NCBI GenBank assembly: GCA_025062045.1
Contig: JANXAF010000003.1
Location: 105,444-169,443 of the forward strand
Length of the DNA stretch: 64,000 bases
Direction: 5' to 3'
Source: Thermodesulfobacteriota bacterium
GTDB taxonomy: Bacteria; Desulfobacterota; Syntrophorhabdia; Syntrophorhabdales; JANXAF01
Under the pieces are notes generated by a model. That model was not told the DNA's origin and made no database searches. It worked only from the letters and a program-made list of their open reading frames with translations. The position numbers and the translations under genes were made by a program. This document shows, piece by piece, positions 23,008 to 31,678 of this stretch. How positions within the stretch are numbered: the stretch's first letter is position 1; each line of letters opens with the position of its first letter.

Positions 23008-23924
23008 TCAATCTTATTGCGGTAGGTACGATTGCCTTTGACTCGATAAAGACACCTTTCGGAGAGGCAAAGGGTATAATCGGTGGGTCGGTACTACACT
23101 TTGCTAGCTCGGCAAGTTTTTTCTCTGATTGTGGAATAGTTGCCGCTGTTGGTGCAGACTTCGATATGGGTCAAATTAAGTTCTTGGAGGAAAGAAACGT
23201 TGATTTAAGAGGGATCGAAATTTTGGACGGAAAAACGTTCAGATGGCAGGGCATGTACGGGTATGATCTTAACGTGGCTTTCACTCTTGGGACTGAATTG
23301 AACGTGCTAGAAAATTATAAGCCTGTTCTTCCAGAGGCCTTCAGATCTGCGAAATTTGTGTTCCTTGCTAACATAGATCCGGAACTCCAAGCTTTTGTTA
23401 TCGATCAGCTAGAAAACCCCATGGCATATATTGCGCTTGATACAATGAATTTCTGGATAGAGAGAAAAAAAGAGGCTCTGCTTAAAGTTATAGAGAGGGT
23501 TGATATGCTAGTTGTCAATGAGGCAGAGCTAAGACAGATAACTATGGAGTATAGCCTTCTCAAAGGGACAAGAAAGATCTTGTCAATGGGGCCGAAGACA
23601 GTGGTTGTAAAAAGGGGAGAGTACGGAGTTTTAATGGTAAACGGTGAAGACATCTTTCTGTGTCCTGCCTATCCATTGGAAGAGGTCTTCGATCCTACAG
23701 GCGCCGGGGACACATTTGCAGGTGGAGTTTTAGGTTACTTATCGAATGTGGGTGAAGTGTCGACCGAGTCTTTAAAGCAGGCGGTGATCATGGGTTGCGT
23801 TATGGCCTCCTTCAATGTGGAGGACTTTGGTCCAAGAAGGATGGTTTCGCTAACCCACAAAGAAATAAAAGAGAGGTATTCGAAATTCAAAAAATGTGTT
23901 GAGTTTGGAGATCTAAGGCTTTAA
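22989..23924 (+). CDS. PfkB-family kinase, candidate adenosine kinase
   Basis: This 311-residue ribokinase-fold kinase has an N-terminal glycine pair in [14 protein letters not shown]. The C-terminal anion hole and catalytic aspartate lie in [17 protein letters not shown]. PfkB proteins phosphorylate sugars or nucleosides, and the motif set does not settle the substrate. Overlap with ahcY by 19 bases makes adenosine an attractive substrate, because ahcY runs toward hydrolysis only if adenosine is removed. It is the last gene of the long plus-strand run; the next gene is convergent. Confidence 0.8.
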   Translation: MGTWNVINLIAVGTIAFDSIKTPFGEAKGIIGGSVLHFASSASFFSDCGIVAAVGADFDMGQIKFLEERNVDLRGIEILDGKTFRWQGMYGYDLNVAFTLGTELNVLENYKPVLPEAFRSAKFVFLANIDPELQAFVIDQLENPMAYIALDTMNFWIERKKEALLKVIERVDMLVVNEAELRQITMEYSLLKGTRKILSMGPKTVVVKRGEYGVLMVNGEDIFLCPAYPLEEVFDPTGAGDTFAGGVLGYLSNVGEVSTESLKQAVIMGCVMASFNVEDFGPRRMVSLTHKEIKERYSKFKKCVEFGDLRL

Positions 23925-23934
23925 TGAGCACTAA

Positions 23935-24993
23935 TTAGAACATGGAAAGTCTTCTCATTGCGTCCAACTTTTCCCTGTCTTTCAACTTTGCTTTCTCTAT
24001 GGCGGATTTTAAAAATTCGATAGTCTCGTCGTAAACTTTTCTATTTACGGGATAAGGATGTCCGTCTTTTCCGCCATGAGCAAAACTGAACCGTGCAGGA
24101 TCTTTAAAGCTCGGCGGGCTTTGGTATATGAGCTCGGAGACTAAGGACAAAGCTGCGATTGTCTTTTTACCGACTCCGTAAATCTTTATGAGGTCAACGT
24201 AAGATTCGGGTTGGTTCTCGTGTATAAGAGTGAGGATCTTTTTAAGCCTCTCCATATCTAGATCGTCTTTTGATATATAGTGCCTTTCAGGCATAGAAAG
24301 TGTAATCTTTTTTAGATCTTTCATCATGAGATCAGGGTCCTGTCTTACAAAGTCGAGCATCGCCTCTTGAGCCTTTTTGCTCTCTTTTGTTGCGAGGTTA
24401 AGTACAGTATGAGTTTTGTCACAGGTGATACCGGTGTGCGGATCTGCGACTAGATCCAGATTTTCACTTGACAGCCACTGGTAGCGACGGGCCATTCGAG
24501 AAGTCTCGTTTAATCCCTGCTGAATTACGGCCCAACTACCGTCCTTTGTGAATATGAAGGTATGGTGGTAGAGATCATATCCATCCTGAAGTAAAACATT
24601 ATCGATTTTTGCACAAAGCCTACTTTTTTCGATGAGTGAATCCACATCAATCCCCCATTTCTCTCCGTAAAAGATTATCTCCTTTGGCGTCTCGAGAGCC
24701 TTTTTTGCCTTCCCGCCACAAATCGCGATAGGTAGATCTGGAAGCACCAAACTTGCCTCCTTTATAGCAGCGCAAACGGTTGTTGTTAGGCCGCTACTGT
24801 GCCAATCGAATCCTGCAGCCGAGCCAAAAGCCTGAAACCAGATAGGATCAGAAATTCTTTTCAAAAACTCATGCGGGTTGTATTCAAAAAGGATGATCTC
24901 CATCACACTACATGCAAACTTCACCATCCTCTCAAATAGCCAAGAAGGAGCCTTTCCATGGTGAAGAGGCAAAAGCGTAACTTTCCTTCTCAT
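23935..24993 (-). CDS. DUF763 domain-containing protein
   Basis: This 352-residue protein matches the uncharacterised DUF763 family, known largely from archaea and thermophilic bacteria. The start TLLPLHHGKAPSWLFERM, the segment AFGSAAGFDWHSSGLTT and a C-terminal helix-hairpin-helix-like stretch (IYGVGKKTIAAL) are visible. That stretch hints at nucleic-acid contact, but the function is unknown. ATG 24993 is chosen over the TTG at 25029 because relatives begin close to the LPLHHGKAP motif and because a TATAAA lies nine bases upstream. Its 3' end is 10 bases from the convergent PfkB gene. Confidence 0.8.
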   Translation of the reverse strand: MRRKVTLLPLHHGKAPSWLFERMVKFACSVMEIILFEYNPHEFLKRISDPIWFQAFGSAAGFDWHSSGLTTTVCAAIKEASLVLPDLPIAICGGKAKKALETPKEIIFYGEKWGIDVDSLIEKSRLCAKIDNVLLQDGYDLYHHTFIFTKDGSWAVIQQGLNETSRMARRYQWLSSENLDLVADPHTGITCDKTHTVLNLATKESKKAQEAMLDFVRQDPDLMMKDLKKITLSMPERHYISKDDLDMERLKKILTLIHENQPESYVDLIKIYGVGKKTIAALSLVSELIYQSPPSFKDPARFSFAHGGKDGHPYPVNRKVYDETIEFLKSAIEKAKLKDREKLDAMRRLSMF

Positions 24994-25002
24994 AGAGTAT
25001 GT

Positions 25003-25029
25003 TTTATAATTTGTGTGGCTTTTCTTCAA
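25003..25029 (-). promoter_or_regulatory. Promoter of the DUF763 gene, overlapping a divergent promoter
   Basis: Read on the minus strand, TATAAA (25008-25003) lies nine bases before the ATG at 24993, with TTGAAG (25029-25024) 15 bases further upstream. No Shine-Dalgarno sequence precedes the ATG, so a 5' leader of only a few bases is expected. The same bases contain TATAAT on the plus strand (25005-25010). Confidence 0.4.
25005..25010 (+). promoter_or_regulatory. Candidate -10 box of the DUF1460 gene
   Basis: A perfect TATAAT lies 25 bases before ATG 25036 on the plus strand. No good -35 is visible at 16-18 bases. It overlaps the minus-strand -10 of the DUF763 gene, so the two divergent genes would compete for RNA polymerase. 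Confidence 0.4.
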
Positions 25030-25035
25030 GACATA

Positions 25036-25740
25036 ATGGAGATTCTTTTTAGACCCGGAAATCTTTTACCGACGATAGAGGATATGCTAAGAAGAGGTTT
25101 TCCAAATGTAGGTGAAAAGATTGCGAAGGTTTCAGAAATATTTCTCGGTGTCCCGTATATGGAGAAGACTTTACCGGATTGGAACTCGCATGAGGTATTA
25201 GTTGCCAATTTTGAAGGGATGGACTGCATGACTTTTTTAGAGTACGTTGAAGCTTTACGCCACTCCTCAAATTTTGAAGAGTTTTTCGAATGGCTCAAAA
25301 AAGTAAGGTACAAAGAGGGAAAAATAACGTTTAAAGACAGGAAGCACTTCTTCACGGACTGGATATACTACAACACGGGCCTAGATGAGGTCACAGGGTC
25401 TCTCAAAAAAGGGGGCTTTAAAAGGATTGTAAAGATTCTCAACGAATCTGAAAATGGTTCGAGGATCATTCCCGGACTTGAAAGAGAAGAAAGAGAGATC
25501 CTTTACATACCCAAAGAGATGATCGACAAGGAAGTAACGGAGAAGCTTTTTCTGGGTGACTACGTAGGATTTTTCACCCATAAGGCGGGGCTTGACTGTT
25601 CCCATGTGGGAATAATCGTAAAAAAAGGGCCTAAGACCTACCTCAGGCACGCATCCAAAGTAAAGGGGTGCGTATTGGATGAAGACTTTTTGGACTATGT
25701 GGAGAAGAAGGAAGGGATAATCGTTTTAAGACCGAGGTAG
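25036..25740 (+). CDS. DUF1460 family protein, N-acetylmuramoyl-L-alanine amidase-like
   Basis: This 234-residue protein matches the DUF1460 family of NlpC/P60-like cysteine peptidases. A conserved cysteine lies in EGMDCMTFLEYVEAL, and GLDCSHVGIIV and LRHAS follow. The family cleaves cell-wall peptides, for example removing L-alanine from muramyl peptides. No signal peptide follows ATG 25036. The longer frame from 24958 runs into the divergent gene and adds a short hydrophobic stretch, but it lies upstream of the TATAAT box, so the shorter form is preferred. Cytoplasmic recycling of wall fragments is one possible role. Confidence 0.75.
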   Translation: MEILFRPGNLLPTIEDMLRRGFPNVGEKIAKVSEIFLGVPYMEKTLPDWNSHEVLVANFEGMDCMTFLEYVEALRHSSNFEEFFEWLKKVRYKEGKITFKDRKHFFTDWIYYNTGLDEVTGSLKKGGFKRIVKILNESENGSRIIPGLEREEREILYIPKEMIDKEVTEKLFLGDYVGFFTHKAGLDCSHVGIIVKKGPKTYLRHASKVKGCVLDEDFLDYVEKKEGIIVLRPR

Positions 25741-25742
25741 AA

Positions 25743-26780
25743 ATGCTTGTACCAGTTTTTCTTCCCAACCTTGGGTGCTATTCGAGGTGTATTTATTGTG
25801 ATCAAAGCTACATAGTGGATTTGAAAAATGAGAATCTAAAAGACTACATAGATCGAGCCTTAAGAAAGGAAGGCCCGTTCGAAGTTGGACTTTATGGTGG
25901 AAATATCTTGGGGATGGATAAGGTACAACTACAGAGCATCCTTAGACTTTTCGATCCCTATCTTGAAAAGATATCGAGAATTCGATTATCCACAAAACCT
26001 GTAAGACCGGAAGGGGAAGTTTTAGACGTTATACACCTTCTTCAGACCTACAAGGTCGAAATCTTCGAACTTGGCATTCCGATCTTCGATGACGGGATCC
26101 TTAACTTTCTCCAAAGAAACCACACGGTAAAGGACTTGGAAGACATGTATAAATACTTGAGGGAAAGCGGATTTAAAGTGGCACTCCAAGTTATGGTTGG
26201 CCTTCCCCATGAAACTCGGATACACGTAGTAGAGACCGTAAAAAGGATACTAGAGCTAAAACCCGAATATATAAGGATCTATCCTTTAGTAATCATAAAA
26301 GGAACGCCTATGGAAAGGATGCTTTTTGATGGAAAGATAAACCTTGTAGACTTTGAGGAAGTAAAAAAAAGGACTGCTTACATTTATGCCAGTGCTGCGA
26401 TAAACGGAATTATGACCTTAAAGATAGGGCTTACTGATAATGAAGCCCTAAGAAAAAATACTGTTGGCGGCTTTTACCATCCTTCCTTTGGCTATCTAGT
26501 AAAATGCTATATCTTCTGGGAGGCCTTAAAGGGGGCTATGCTGAAATATAGGATTAACGGAAAGACGGATTTGATTATAAACGAGGAGAATATTGCCTAT
26601 TTTTACGGTTATAAAGGAGAGAATCGTAGAGCTTTAGAAACCTTGGGTATAAGTTTAAAAAAAACCGACCCGTCCTTAGATAGCTGGGAGTTTGTCCTAA
26701 TACGTGAGGATGGCTCGGAAGTGAAAGGAAAGATTCTCGAAGTTTTTTTAGAGAGCCTCTCATTCTTTCCGCAAACTTGA
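25743..26780 (+). CDS. Radical SAM protein, Elp3/HemN-like
   Basis: This 345-residue radical SAM enzyme has its cluster cysteines C12, C16 and C19 in LGCYSRCIYCDQ. Downstream barrel strands are visible, including LQVMVGLPHET and IYPLVIIKGTPMERM. The core resembles the Elp3 radical SAM domain, but the acetyltransferase domain of true Elp3 is missing. Substrate unknown. It starts two bases after the DUF1460 stop and is probably co-transcribed with it. Confidence 0.78.
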   Translation: MLVPVFLPNLGCYSRCIYCDQSYIVDLKNENLKDYIDRALRKEGPFEVGLYGGNILGMDKVQLQSILRLFDPYLEKISRIRLSTKPVRPEGEVLDVIHLLQTYKVEIFELGIPIFDDGILNFLQRNHTVKDLEDMYKYLRESGFKVALQVMVGLPHETRIHVVETVKRILELKPEYIRIYPLVIIKGTPMERMLFDGKINLVDFEEVKKRTAYIYASAAINGIMTLKIGLTDNEALRKNTVGGFYHPSFGYLVKCYIFWEALKGAMLKYRINGKTDLIINEENIAYFYGYKGENRRALETLGISLKKTDPSLDSWEFVLIREDGSEVKGKILEVFLESLSFFPQT

Positions 26781-26809
26781 TTGACAGTCTCTTTAATCTG
26801 GGGTACAGT
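26781..26809 (+). promoter_or_regulatory. Sigma-70-type promoter of the 2-oxoacid oxidoreductase operon
   Basis: A perfect TTGACA at 26781-26786 is followed after 17 bases by TACAGT at 26804-26809. The first base of the GTG start codon at 26816 lies seven bases after the -10, where +1 is expected, so the mRNA may be leaderless. A second AT-rich hexamer, TATACT, overlaps at 26809-26814. Confidence 0.55.
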
Positions 26810-26815
26810 ATACTA

Positions 26816-27346
26816 GTGATTGAAATAAAGTTTATCGGCAGGGGCGGTCAAGGAGCTGTTGTTGCCGCCCAGATACTGGCTAAGGCGTTCTTTTTAGGGG
26901 GTTTTTATCCCCAGTGTTACTCCCTATTTGGGGGCGAAAGAAGGGGCGCACCGGTAAAAAGTTTTTTAAGGGTAGATTCAAATCGAATCCTTTTAAAATG
27001 CGAGATAAAAAGAGCAGACCATCTTATAATCATGGCCAAGGATCTTCTCCTTGAAGAGCCGATCACAGCCAACGTAAAGGATGGAGGGATAGTTCTTATA
27101 AATTCGTCCGCTCCAGTTGAGCTAAAAAAAGATATAAAGGTTGCTTATATAGATGCGCAAAGGATAGCTCGCGAGTGTGGTCTCGGTCCAATCATAAACA
27201 CTGCTATGTTGGGAGCTTACGCTAAGATAAACCCGGACCTCAAAATAGAAGAGCTTGAAAGGGCAGTCAGAGAGTACGTGCCGGCAAAAGTGGAAGAGAA
27301 CGTTACTGCCTTGAGGAGAGCGTATGAGGAGACCAGTCCCGTTTGA
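26816..27346 (+). CDS. porG: 2-oxoacid:ferredoxin oxidoreductase, gamma subunit
   Basis: This is the gamma subunit of a pyruvate- or 2-oxoacid:ferredoxin oxidoreductase. It begins IEIKFIGRGGQGAVVAAQIL and contains CYSLFGGERRGAPVKSF, both diagnostic. GTG 26816 is chosen over TTG 26777 because family members start right at this motif and a promoter sits between the two. There is no Shine-Dalgarno sequence. The product is 176 residues. It heads a four-gene operon of gamma, flavoprotein-delta fusion, alpha and beta, overlapping the next gene by 23 bases. Confidence 0.88.
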   Translation: MIEIKFIGRGGQGAVVAAQILAKAFFLGGFYPQCYSLFGGERRGAPVKSFLRVDSNRILLKCEIKRADHLIIMAKDLLLEEPITANVKDGGIVLINSSAPVELKKDIKVAYIDAQRIARECGLGPIINTAMLGAYAKINPDLKIEELERAVREYVPAKVEENVTALRRAYEETSPV

Positions 27347-29045
27347 AGAATTAATGCCCATCTCCAGAGTCTCAACTGAGATTCAAAAAACCGGTCTATG
27401 GGGAAAATTAAAACCCCTCTACCAGGAAGGGATCGGACCCTGCAGGGAGTCGTGCCCTTTGGGGACCGACATACCCCTTTTCGTCTCCTTCGTAAAAGAA
27501 GGCGATTTTGTCCGGGCTAAAGAGACCATCCTTTTCGAGAACCCATTTCCTGCTGTATGCGGGAGAGTATGTTACCATCCCTGTGAAACGAGCTGCAATA
27601 GGAGAGAGTTCGATTCATCGGTCTTGGTGAGGGCCCTCGAGCGATTCGTAGGAGATCATATTTCATTTCACATACCTATCTCGGAAAGTAAGAATTCGAA
27701 AAAAGTTGCCATCGTCGGCTCTGGCCCCGCAGGCCTTTCTTGTGCCTATTTTCTTTTGAGGCTAGGTCATAGAGTTACAATCTTTGAAAAAGAAAGAAAT
27801 TTGGGAGGACTTTTGAGATGGGGTATACCCCCCTACAGGTTGCCAAAGGAAGTTTTAGAGCGAGAAATATCGAGGCTTTTGGCTCTGAATCCAAAAATAG
27901 AGCTAAAGAGAGAGATTTCGGGAAATGAAATCCTTTCACTCCTTCGTGAGTTTGACTACGTTTTTCTTGGCGTGGGGCTTGGAGAGCCAAAGACTCTAAA
28001 TGTGGAAGGGGCCGAAAAAAAGGGAATTCATTACGGATTCGAATTTTTAAAGAACCGGACAATAGCAGAAGATGAGGTGTGGGACGTTGTGGTGATAGGC
28101 GGAGGCGATGTGGCAATGGATGCAGCCCGAACGGTAAAGAGACTTAGGCCTAAGGCCACTGTGCGAATCTTTGCCCCTGAAACCGTAGATTCGCTTCCAG
28201 CTTTAAAGGAAAACTTTGAAGAAGCGAAAGAGGAAGGGATTGAGATTGAGGGTGGATATGTGCCCATTGCATTTAGGGGAAGAGAGGGGGTTGAGAGTGT
28301 AATTTTTCGGGAAACGGAAGTAAGAAGGGACCCAATGACAGGTGATTTAGTCTTTAATCCAAAGGATGGCATTATAGAGGCGAAAGCAGATACTGTAATT
28401 GTGTGCATAGGGCAGAGGCCCGAAAAAAAATTAGTTGAAAGCGGATTCATCGAAGGGAGGGGGTTCATACTTACGGATAGAATGGGAAGGACAAAGATAA
28501 AAGGTATCTACGCCGGTGGTGACGTGACAGGACAAAAAGCCTCTGTTTCTGATGCCTTAAGCTCTGGAAAAAAAGCCGCCATAGCCATAGATATGGATGC
28601 AAAAGGGTTAGAGATCCCTCCCGAAGAACTTTCTTTGGGCCAAAAAGGCTCCGTTTCTTTCAAAAAATATTTGGATCTGGAAAAAAAGAATGTGAAAAAG
28701 GTAGTCTTCTTTTCCGACCTCAATACACTGGTTATAGAGAGAGAACCGGAAGCAAAGATTTGGAAAGAGCCTCCAAAAGAGAGGATAGTCGATTTCAGGG
28801 AGGTATCTAGGACCCTTGAGGAACTGGATGCAAAATCGGAAGCGAGTAGATGCCTCACCTGTGGGCAGTGCAGGAAGTGTGATCTTTGTTTTTATTTATG
28901 TCCAGATGTCTCGGTAAAAAGAAAAGATGAAGGGCTTTATGAGGTAAATGAAGATTACTGTAAGTCATGTGGAATATGTGTGAGGACATGTCCTTCCCAC
29001 GTAATAGAAATGGTGGAGAAAAATGGTGGAGCTACTTTCCGGTAA
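27324..29045 (+). CDS. GltD/NfnB-like NAD(P)H flavoprotein fused to PorD-type ferredoxin
   Basis: This 573-residue fusion has an N-terminal Fe-S domain with C40, C44, C79, C83, C87 and C91. An FAD-binding fold (VGSGPAGLSCAYF, about 131-143) and an NAD(P)-binding fold (VIGGGDVAMDAAR, about 257-269) follow. The C-terminus (about 512-560) carries cysteine clusters CLTCGQCRKCDLC and CKSCGICVRTCP, typical of a two-[4Fe-4S] PorD subunit. The flavoprotein part resembles GltD and NfnB, which pass electrons between NAD(P)H and Fe-S centres. It sits between gamma and alpha genes with overlaps on both sides. I infer that it links 2-oxoacid oxidation to NAD(P)H as well as to ferredoxin. Confidence 0.85.
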   Translation: MRRPVPFEELMPISRVSTEIQKTGLWGKLKPLYQEGIGPCRESCPLGTDIPLFVSFVKEGDFVRAKETILFENPFPAVCGRVCYHPCETSCNRREFDSSVLVRALERFVGDHISFHIPISESKNSKKVAIVGSGPAGLSCAYFLLRLGHRVTIFEKERNLGGLLRWGIPPYRLPKEVLEREISRLLALNPKIELKREISGNEILSLLREFDYVFLGVGLGEPKTLNVEGAEKKGIHYGFEFLKNRTIAEDEVWDVVVIGGGDVAMDAARTVKRLRPKATVRIFAPETVDSLPALKENFEEAKEEGIEIEGGYVPIAFRGREGVESVIFRETEVRRDPMTGDLVFNPKDGIIEAKADTVIVCIGQRPEKKLVESGFIEGRGFILTDRMGRTKIKGIYAGGDVTGQKASVSDALSSGKKAAIAIDMDAKGLEIPPEELSLGQKGSVSFKKYLDLEKKNVKKVVFFSDLNTLVIEREPEAKIWKEPPKERIVDFREVSRTLEELDAKSEASRCLTCGQCRKCDLCFYLCPDVSVKRKDEGLYEVNEDYCKSCGICVRTCPSHVIEMVEKNGGATFR

Positions 29046-30180
29046 TCACGCAATAGCAGAGGCTGTAAGACTTTGCAAGGTCGATTTTATTGCCGCCTAT
29101 CCCATAACACCCCAAACACCGATATACGAAAAGATTGCGGAGATGGTTTCGGATGGAAGAATAAAGGGACAGATGATGAGGGCAGAATCGGAACATTCTG
29201 CAATGGCTGCCTGTATCTCAGCTTCTCTCACAGGAGTGCGTGTTTTTACGGCAAGCTCATCCCAAGGAATCGCATTCATGCATGAGATGCTCCATTTTGC
29301 TTCAGGTAACAGAGTTTCTATCGTTATGGCCTGCGTAAACAGGGTAGTTTCAGCGCCATGGGCGTTTGGCAGCGACCAGACAGATACCCTTTCCCAGAGG
29401 GATACCGGATGGATACAGCTTTACTGCGAGGATGGACAAGAGGCACTGGACACGGTGATTATGGCGTATAGAGTCGCCGAGACTGTCTTTTTACCAGTTA
29501 TGGTCACGATAGACGGTTTTTATACATCCCATTTCATTGAACCGGTTGACATTCCAGATGAGAAGGCCGTTGATAAGTACCTTCCTCCAAAAAGTTTACC
29601 CAACAGATTCGATTTGAAAAATCCTGCCTTTATCCAAAATGTCGTGGATTCGCATTACTATTCTGAGTTCAAAAAGAGACAATTCGACGATACAATGAAA
29701 GCAAAGGAAACAATTATAGAGGCAGATAAAGAATTTGGAAAATTATTCGGAAGATCATACGGTGTGGTTGAAGCTGATGATCTAGAGGACGCGGATGTAG
29801 GTATAGTTACATCTGGTGCTCTCGTCTCATGTGCACGGATAGCTAAGAAGAATCTTAGGGAAAAAGGAATAAAAGTAGGCCTTTTAAAGATAAAACTCTT
29901 TAGGCCATTTCCGTATGACGAGGTCATAAAACATTTAGCAAACCTAAAGAAAGTCCTAGTCATAGATAGAAATGTGTCATGTGGCAAAGGTGGCATATTC
30001 TGCGATGAACTGAAAGGGGCCATGTACAATTTAGAAAAAAGACCGAAGATATACGGATTTATAGGAGGCCTTTGCGGCGAGGATTTGCCTCCAGAGACGA
30101 TAGAGAAAATAGCGCTTTACGTCATAAATGAAGATAAGGCCCCGGAGAAGCCGATATGGATACACGGGATGACCTTCTAA
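29023..30180 (+). CDS. porA: 2-oxoacid:ferredoxin oxidoreductase, alpha subunit
   Basis: This alpha subunit contains the pyrimidine-binding region AAYPITPQTPIYEKI, the segment AESEHSAMAACI, and a C-terminal transketolase-like domain (VGLLKIKLFRPFPYDEV). At 385 residues it is the normal separate-subunit form. It overlaps the flavoprotein-ferredoxin fusion by 23 bases and porB by 25 bases. With porB it forms the catalytic core that splits pyruvate or another 2-oxoacid to acyl-CoA, CO2 and reduced ferredoxin. Confidence 0.92.
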   Translation: MVELLSGNHAIAEAVRLCKVDFIAAYPITPQTPIYEKIAEMVSDGRIKGQMMRAESEHSAMAACISASLTGVRVFTASSSQGIAFMHEMLHFASGNRVSIVMACVNRVVSAPWAFGSDQTDTLSQRDTGWIQLYCEDGQEALDTVIMAYRVAETVFLPVMVTIDGFYTSHFIEPVDIPDEKAVDKYLPPKSLPNRFDLKNPAFIQNVVDSHYYSEFKKRQFDDTMKAKETIIEADKEFGKLFGRSYGVVEADDLEDADVGIVTSGALVSCARIAKKNLREKGIKVGLLKIKLFRPFPYDEVIKHLANLKKVLVIDRNVSCGKGGIFCDELKGAMYNLEKRPKIYGFIGGLCGEDLPPETIEKIALYVINEDKAPEKPIWIHGMTF

Positions 30181-31034
30181 GACAGGGACATTACGCGTGT
30201 CCTGGATGTGGTCTTGCTATAGCGATGAAACTTGTTCTTTCGGCACTTGGGGAAAGAACCATAGTAGTTATAATTCCTTCCTGTGAGGCAGTGATAAGCG
30301 CCACGTATCCCTTTTCTGCTCTCAAAGTACCAGCATTCCATTCCGCCTTTGTAATTGCCGCACCGACAGCAGCGGGAATCTCAAGGGCGCTAAAGGTGAG
30401 AGGCGAGGATGATATAACCGTTTTGGCTTTCGCAGGTGATGGGGGTACTTATGACATAGGTCTCCAATCTCTATCAGGTGCGGCAGAAAGGAACGAAGAT
30501 TTCATATACGTCTGCCTCGATAACGAGGCTTACATGAATACTGGGATCCAAGCAAGTTCTTCAACACCATTTTGTTCTTGGACTGTAACCACACCCAAAG
30601 GTAAAAAAGAAAGAAAAAAGAGGCTTATGGATATAATCGTTGCGCATTCTATCCCTTACTGTGCGACCGCAACCATAGGCTATCCTGAAGATTTAATCGA
30701 AAAAGTAAAAAGGGCGAAGAAGAAAAAAGGGACAAGGTTCATACATATACTTACCCCTTGTCCCACCGGCTGGAGAATGAGAGAAGATCTAACAGGTATT
30801 GTCTCCATGCTCGCCTTTGAGACAAAGATCTTTCCACTTTACGAAGTATACGATGGCGAAATCTATAGGATAACGAAGATGCCCAAGGGGCTACCTGTCA
30901 AAGAGTACCTTTCCCTTCAAGGAAGGTTTTCCCACCTAAAAGAAGAAGAGATAGAGGAAATCCAAAAAAATGTCGACAAGGAATGGGCAAGGCTTTTATA
31001 CCTAGCCAAAAGGAATGCGGAGAATTGCGCTTAA
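30156..31034 (+). CDS. porB: 2-oxoacid:ferredoxin oxidoreductase, beta subunit (TPP-binding)
   Basis: This beta subunit binds thiamine diphosphate. The TPP motif begins FAGDGGTYDIGLQ and ends with YVCLDNEAYMNTGIQ. Cluster cysteines lie at the start (YACPGCGLAI) and near IIPSCEAV, with a further cysteine in LTPCPTGW. The NEAYMNTGIQASSSTP segment is like pyruvate-specific enzymes, so pyruvate is the most likely substrate, though 2-oxoisovalerate-type use cannot be excluded. It has 292 residues and overlaps both neighbours. Confidence 0.92.
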   Translation: MDTRDDLLRQGHYACPGCGLAIAMKLVLSALGERTIVVIIPSCEAVISATYPFSALKVPAFHSAFVIAAPTAAGISRALKVRGEDDITVLAFAGDGGTYDIGLQSLSGAAERNEDFIYVCLDNEAYMNTGIQASSSTPFCSWTVTTPKGKKERKKRLMDIIVAHSIPYCATATIGYPEDLIEKVKRAKKKKGTRFIHILTPCPTGWRMREDLTGIVSMLAFETKIFPLYEVYDGEIYRITKMPKGLPVKEYLSLQGRFSHLKEEEIEEIQKNVDKEWARLLYLAKRNAENCA

Positions 31035-31671
31035 AAGAGCGGAGTCGATAAGAAAAAAGGTCTATAAATACCTTAGGGAAAAGATACTGAAAGGAGAACT
31101 GAAGCAGGGCGAACGGATTTATGAGGGACGAATTGCGAAAGAGATAGGTGTTTCCCGTACCCCAGTGAGGGAAGCACTCCACGCTTTAGAGCACGAAGGG
31201 CTTTTAGTTTCACGTTCCAGGGTTGGCTATACGGTGAAAATTTTAAGCAAAGAAGAGGTTTACGAAATATGCGAGATAAGAAAAGTTATCGAAGGACTCG
31301 CGATTTTATGGGCAATGAAAAAGAATAGAGAGAAGCTCATCCGGGAGCTGAGAAAGAATATAGAGCTTTCTGAAAAGAGATTGAATGACGGTGATGTAAG
31401 GTCATTTATAGATCTCGATGCAAGATTTCACGAAGCAATCGCGAAAATAAGCGGTAGCGAAAGGATCCTAGAGCTTGCGCTCACTTTAAGACGCCATATG
31501 CTCATGTATAGGATTGAGAGTATTTACGCCAGAGAGAACGTGGAAAGAGCAATAGAGGGACATAAAAAAATACTTATGGCATTAGAAGAAGGCTCTGAGG
31601 ATCAAATAAAAAAGGCGCTAATGGAGCACATAGACACATCGAGAGAGGATATTTTAAAATACGCCTTTTGA
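31015..31671 (+). CDS. GntR-family transcriptional regulator with FCD domain
   Basis: This 218-residue FadR-subfamily regulator has an N-terminal winged helix (GRIAKEIGVSRTPVREALHAL) and an all-helical FCD ligand domain. The FCD metal-ligand pattern is visible (DLDARFHEAIA, then GHKKIL, then MEHIDTSRE). FCD regulators often sense small organic acids such as lactate, pyruvate or glycolate. It overlaps the end of porB by 20 bases and lies just before a LarA-like gene. I infer it controls this 2-oxoacid/2-hydroxyacid operon. Confidence 0.88.
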   Translation: MRRIALKRAESIRKKVYKYLREKILKGELKQGERIYEGRIAKEIGVSRTPVREALHALEHEGLLVSRSRVGYTVKILSKEEVYEICEIRKVIEGLAILWAMKKNREKLIRELRKNIELSEKRLNDGDVRSFIDLDARFHEAIAKISGSERILELALTLRRHMLMYRIESIYARENVERAIEGHKKILMALEEGSEDQIKKALMEHIDTSREDILKYAF

Positions 31672-31678
31672 GGGGTTT

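Noticed and set aside
24958-25035. Longer DUF1460 start with a possible signal-like stretch
   Set aside because: It runs antisense through the DUF763 start and lies upstream of the TATAAT box; the downstream ATG fits better. A secreted form is not fully excluded.
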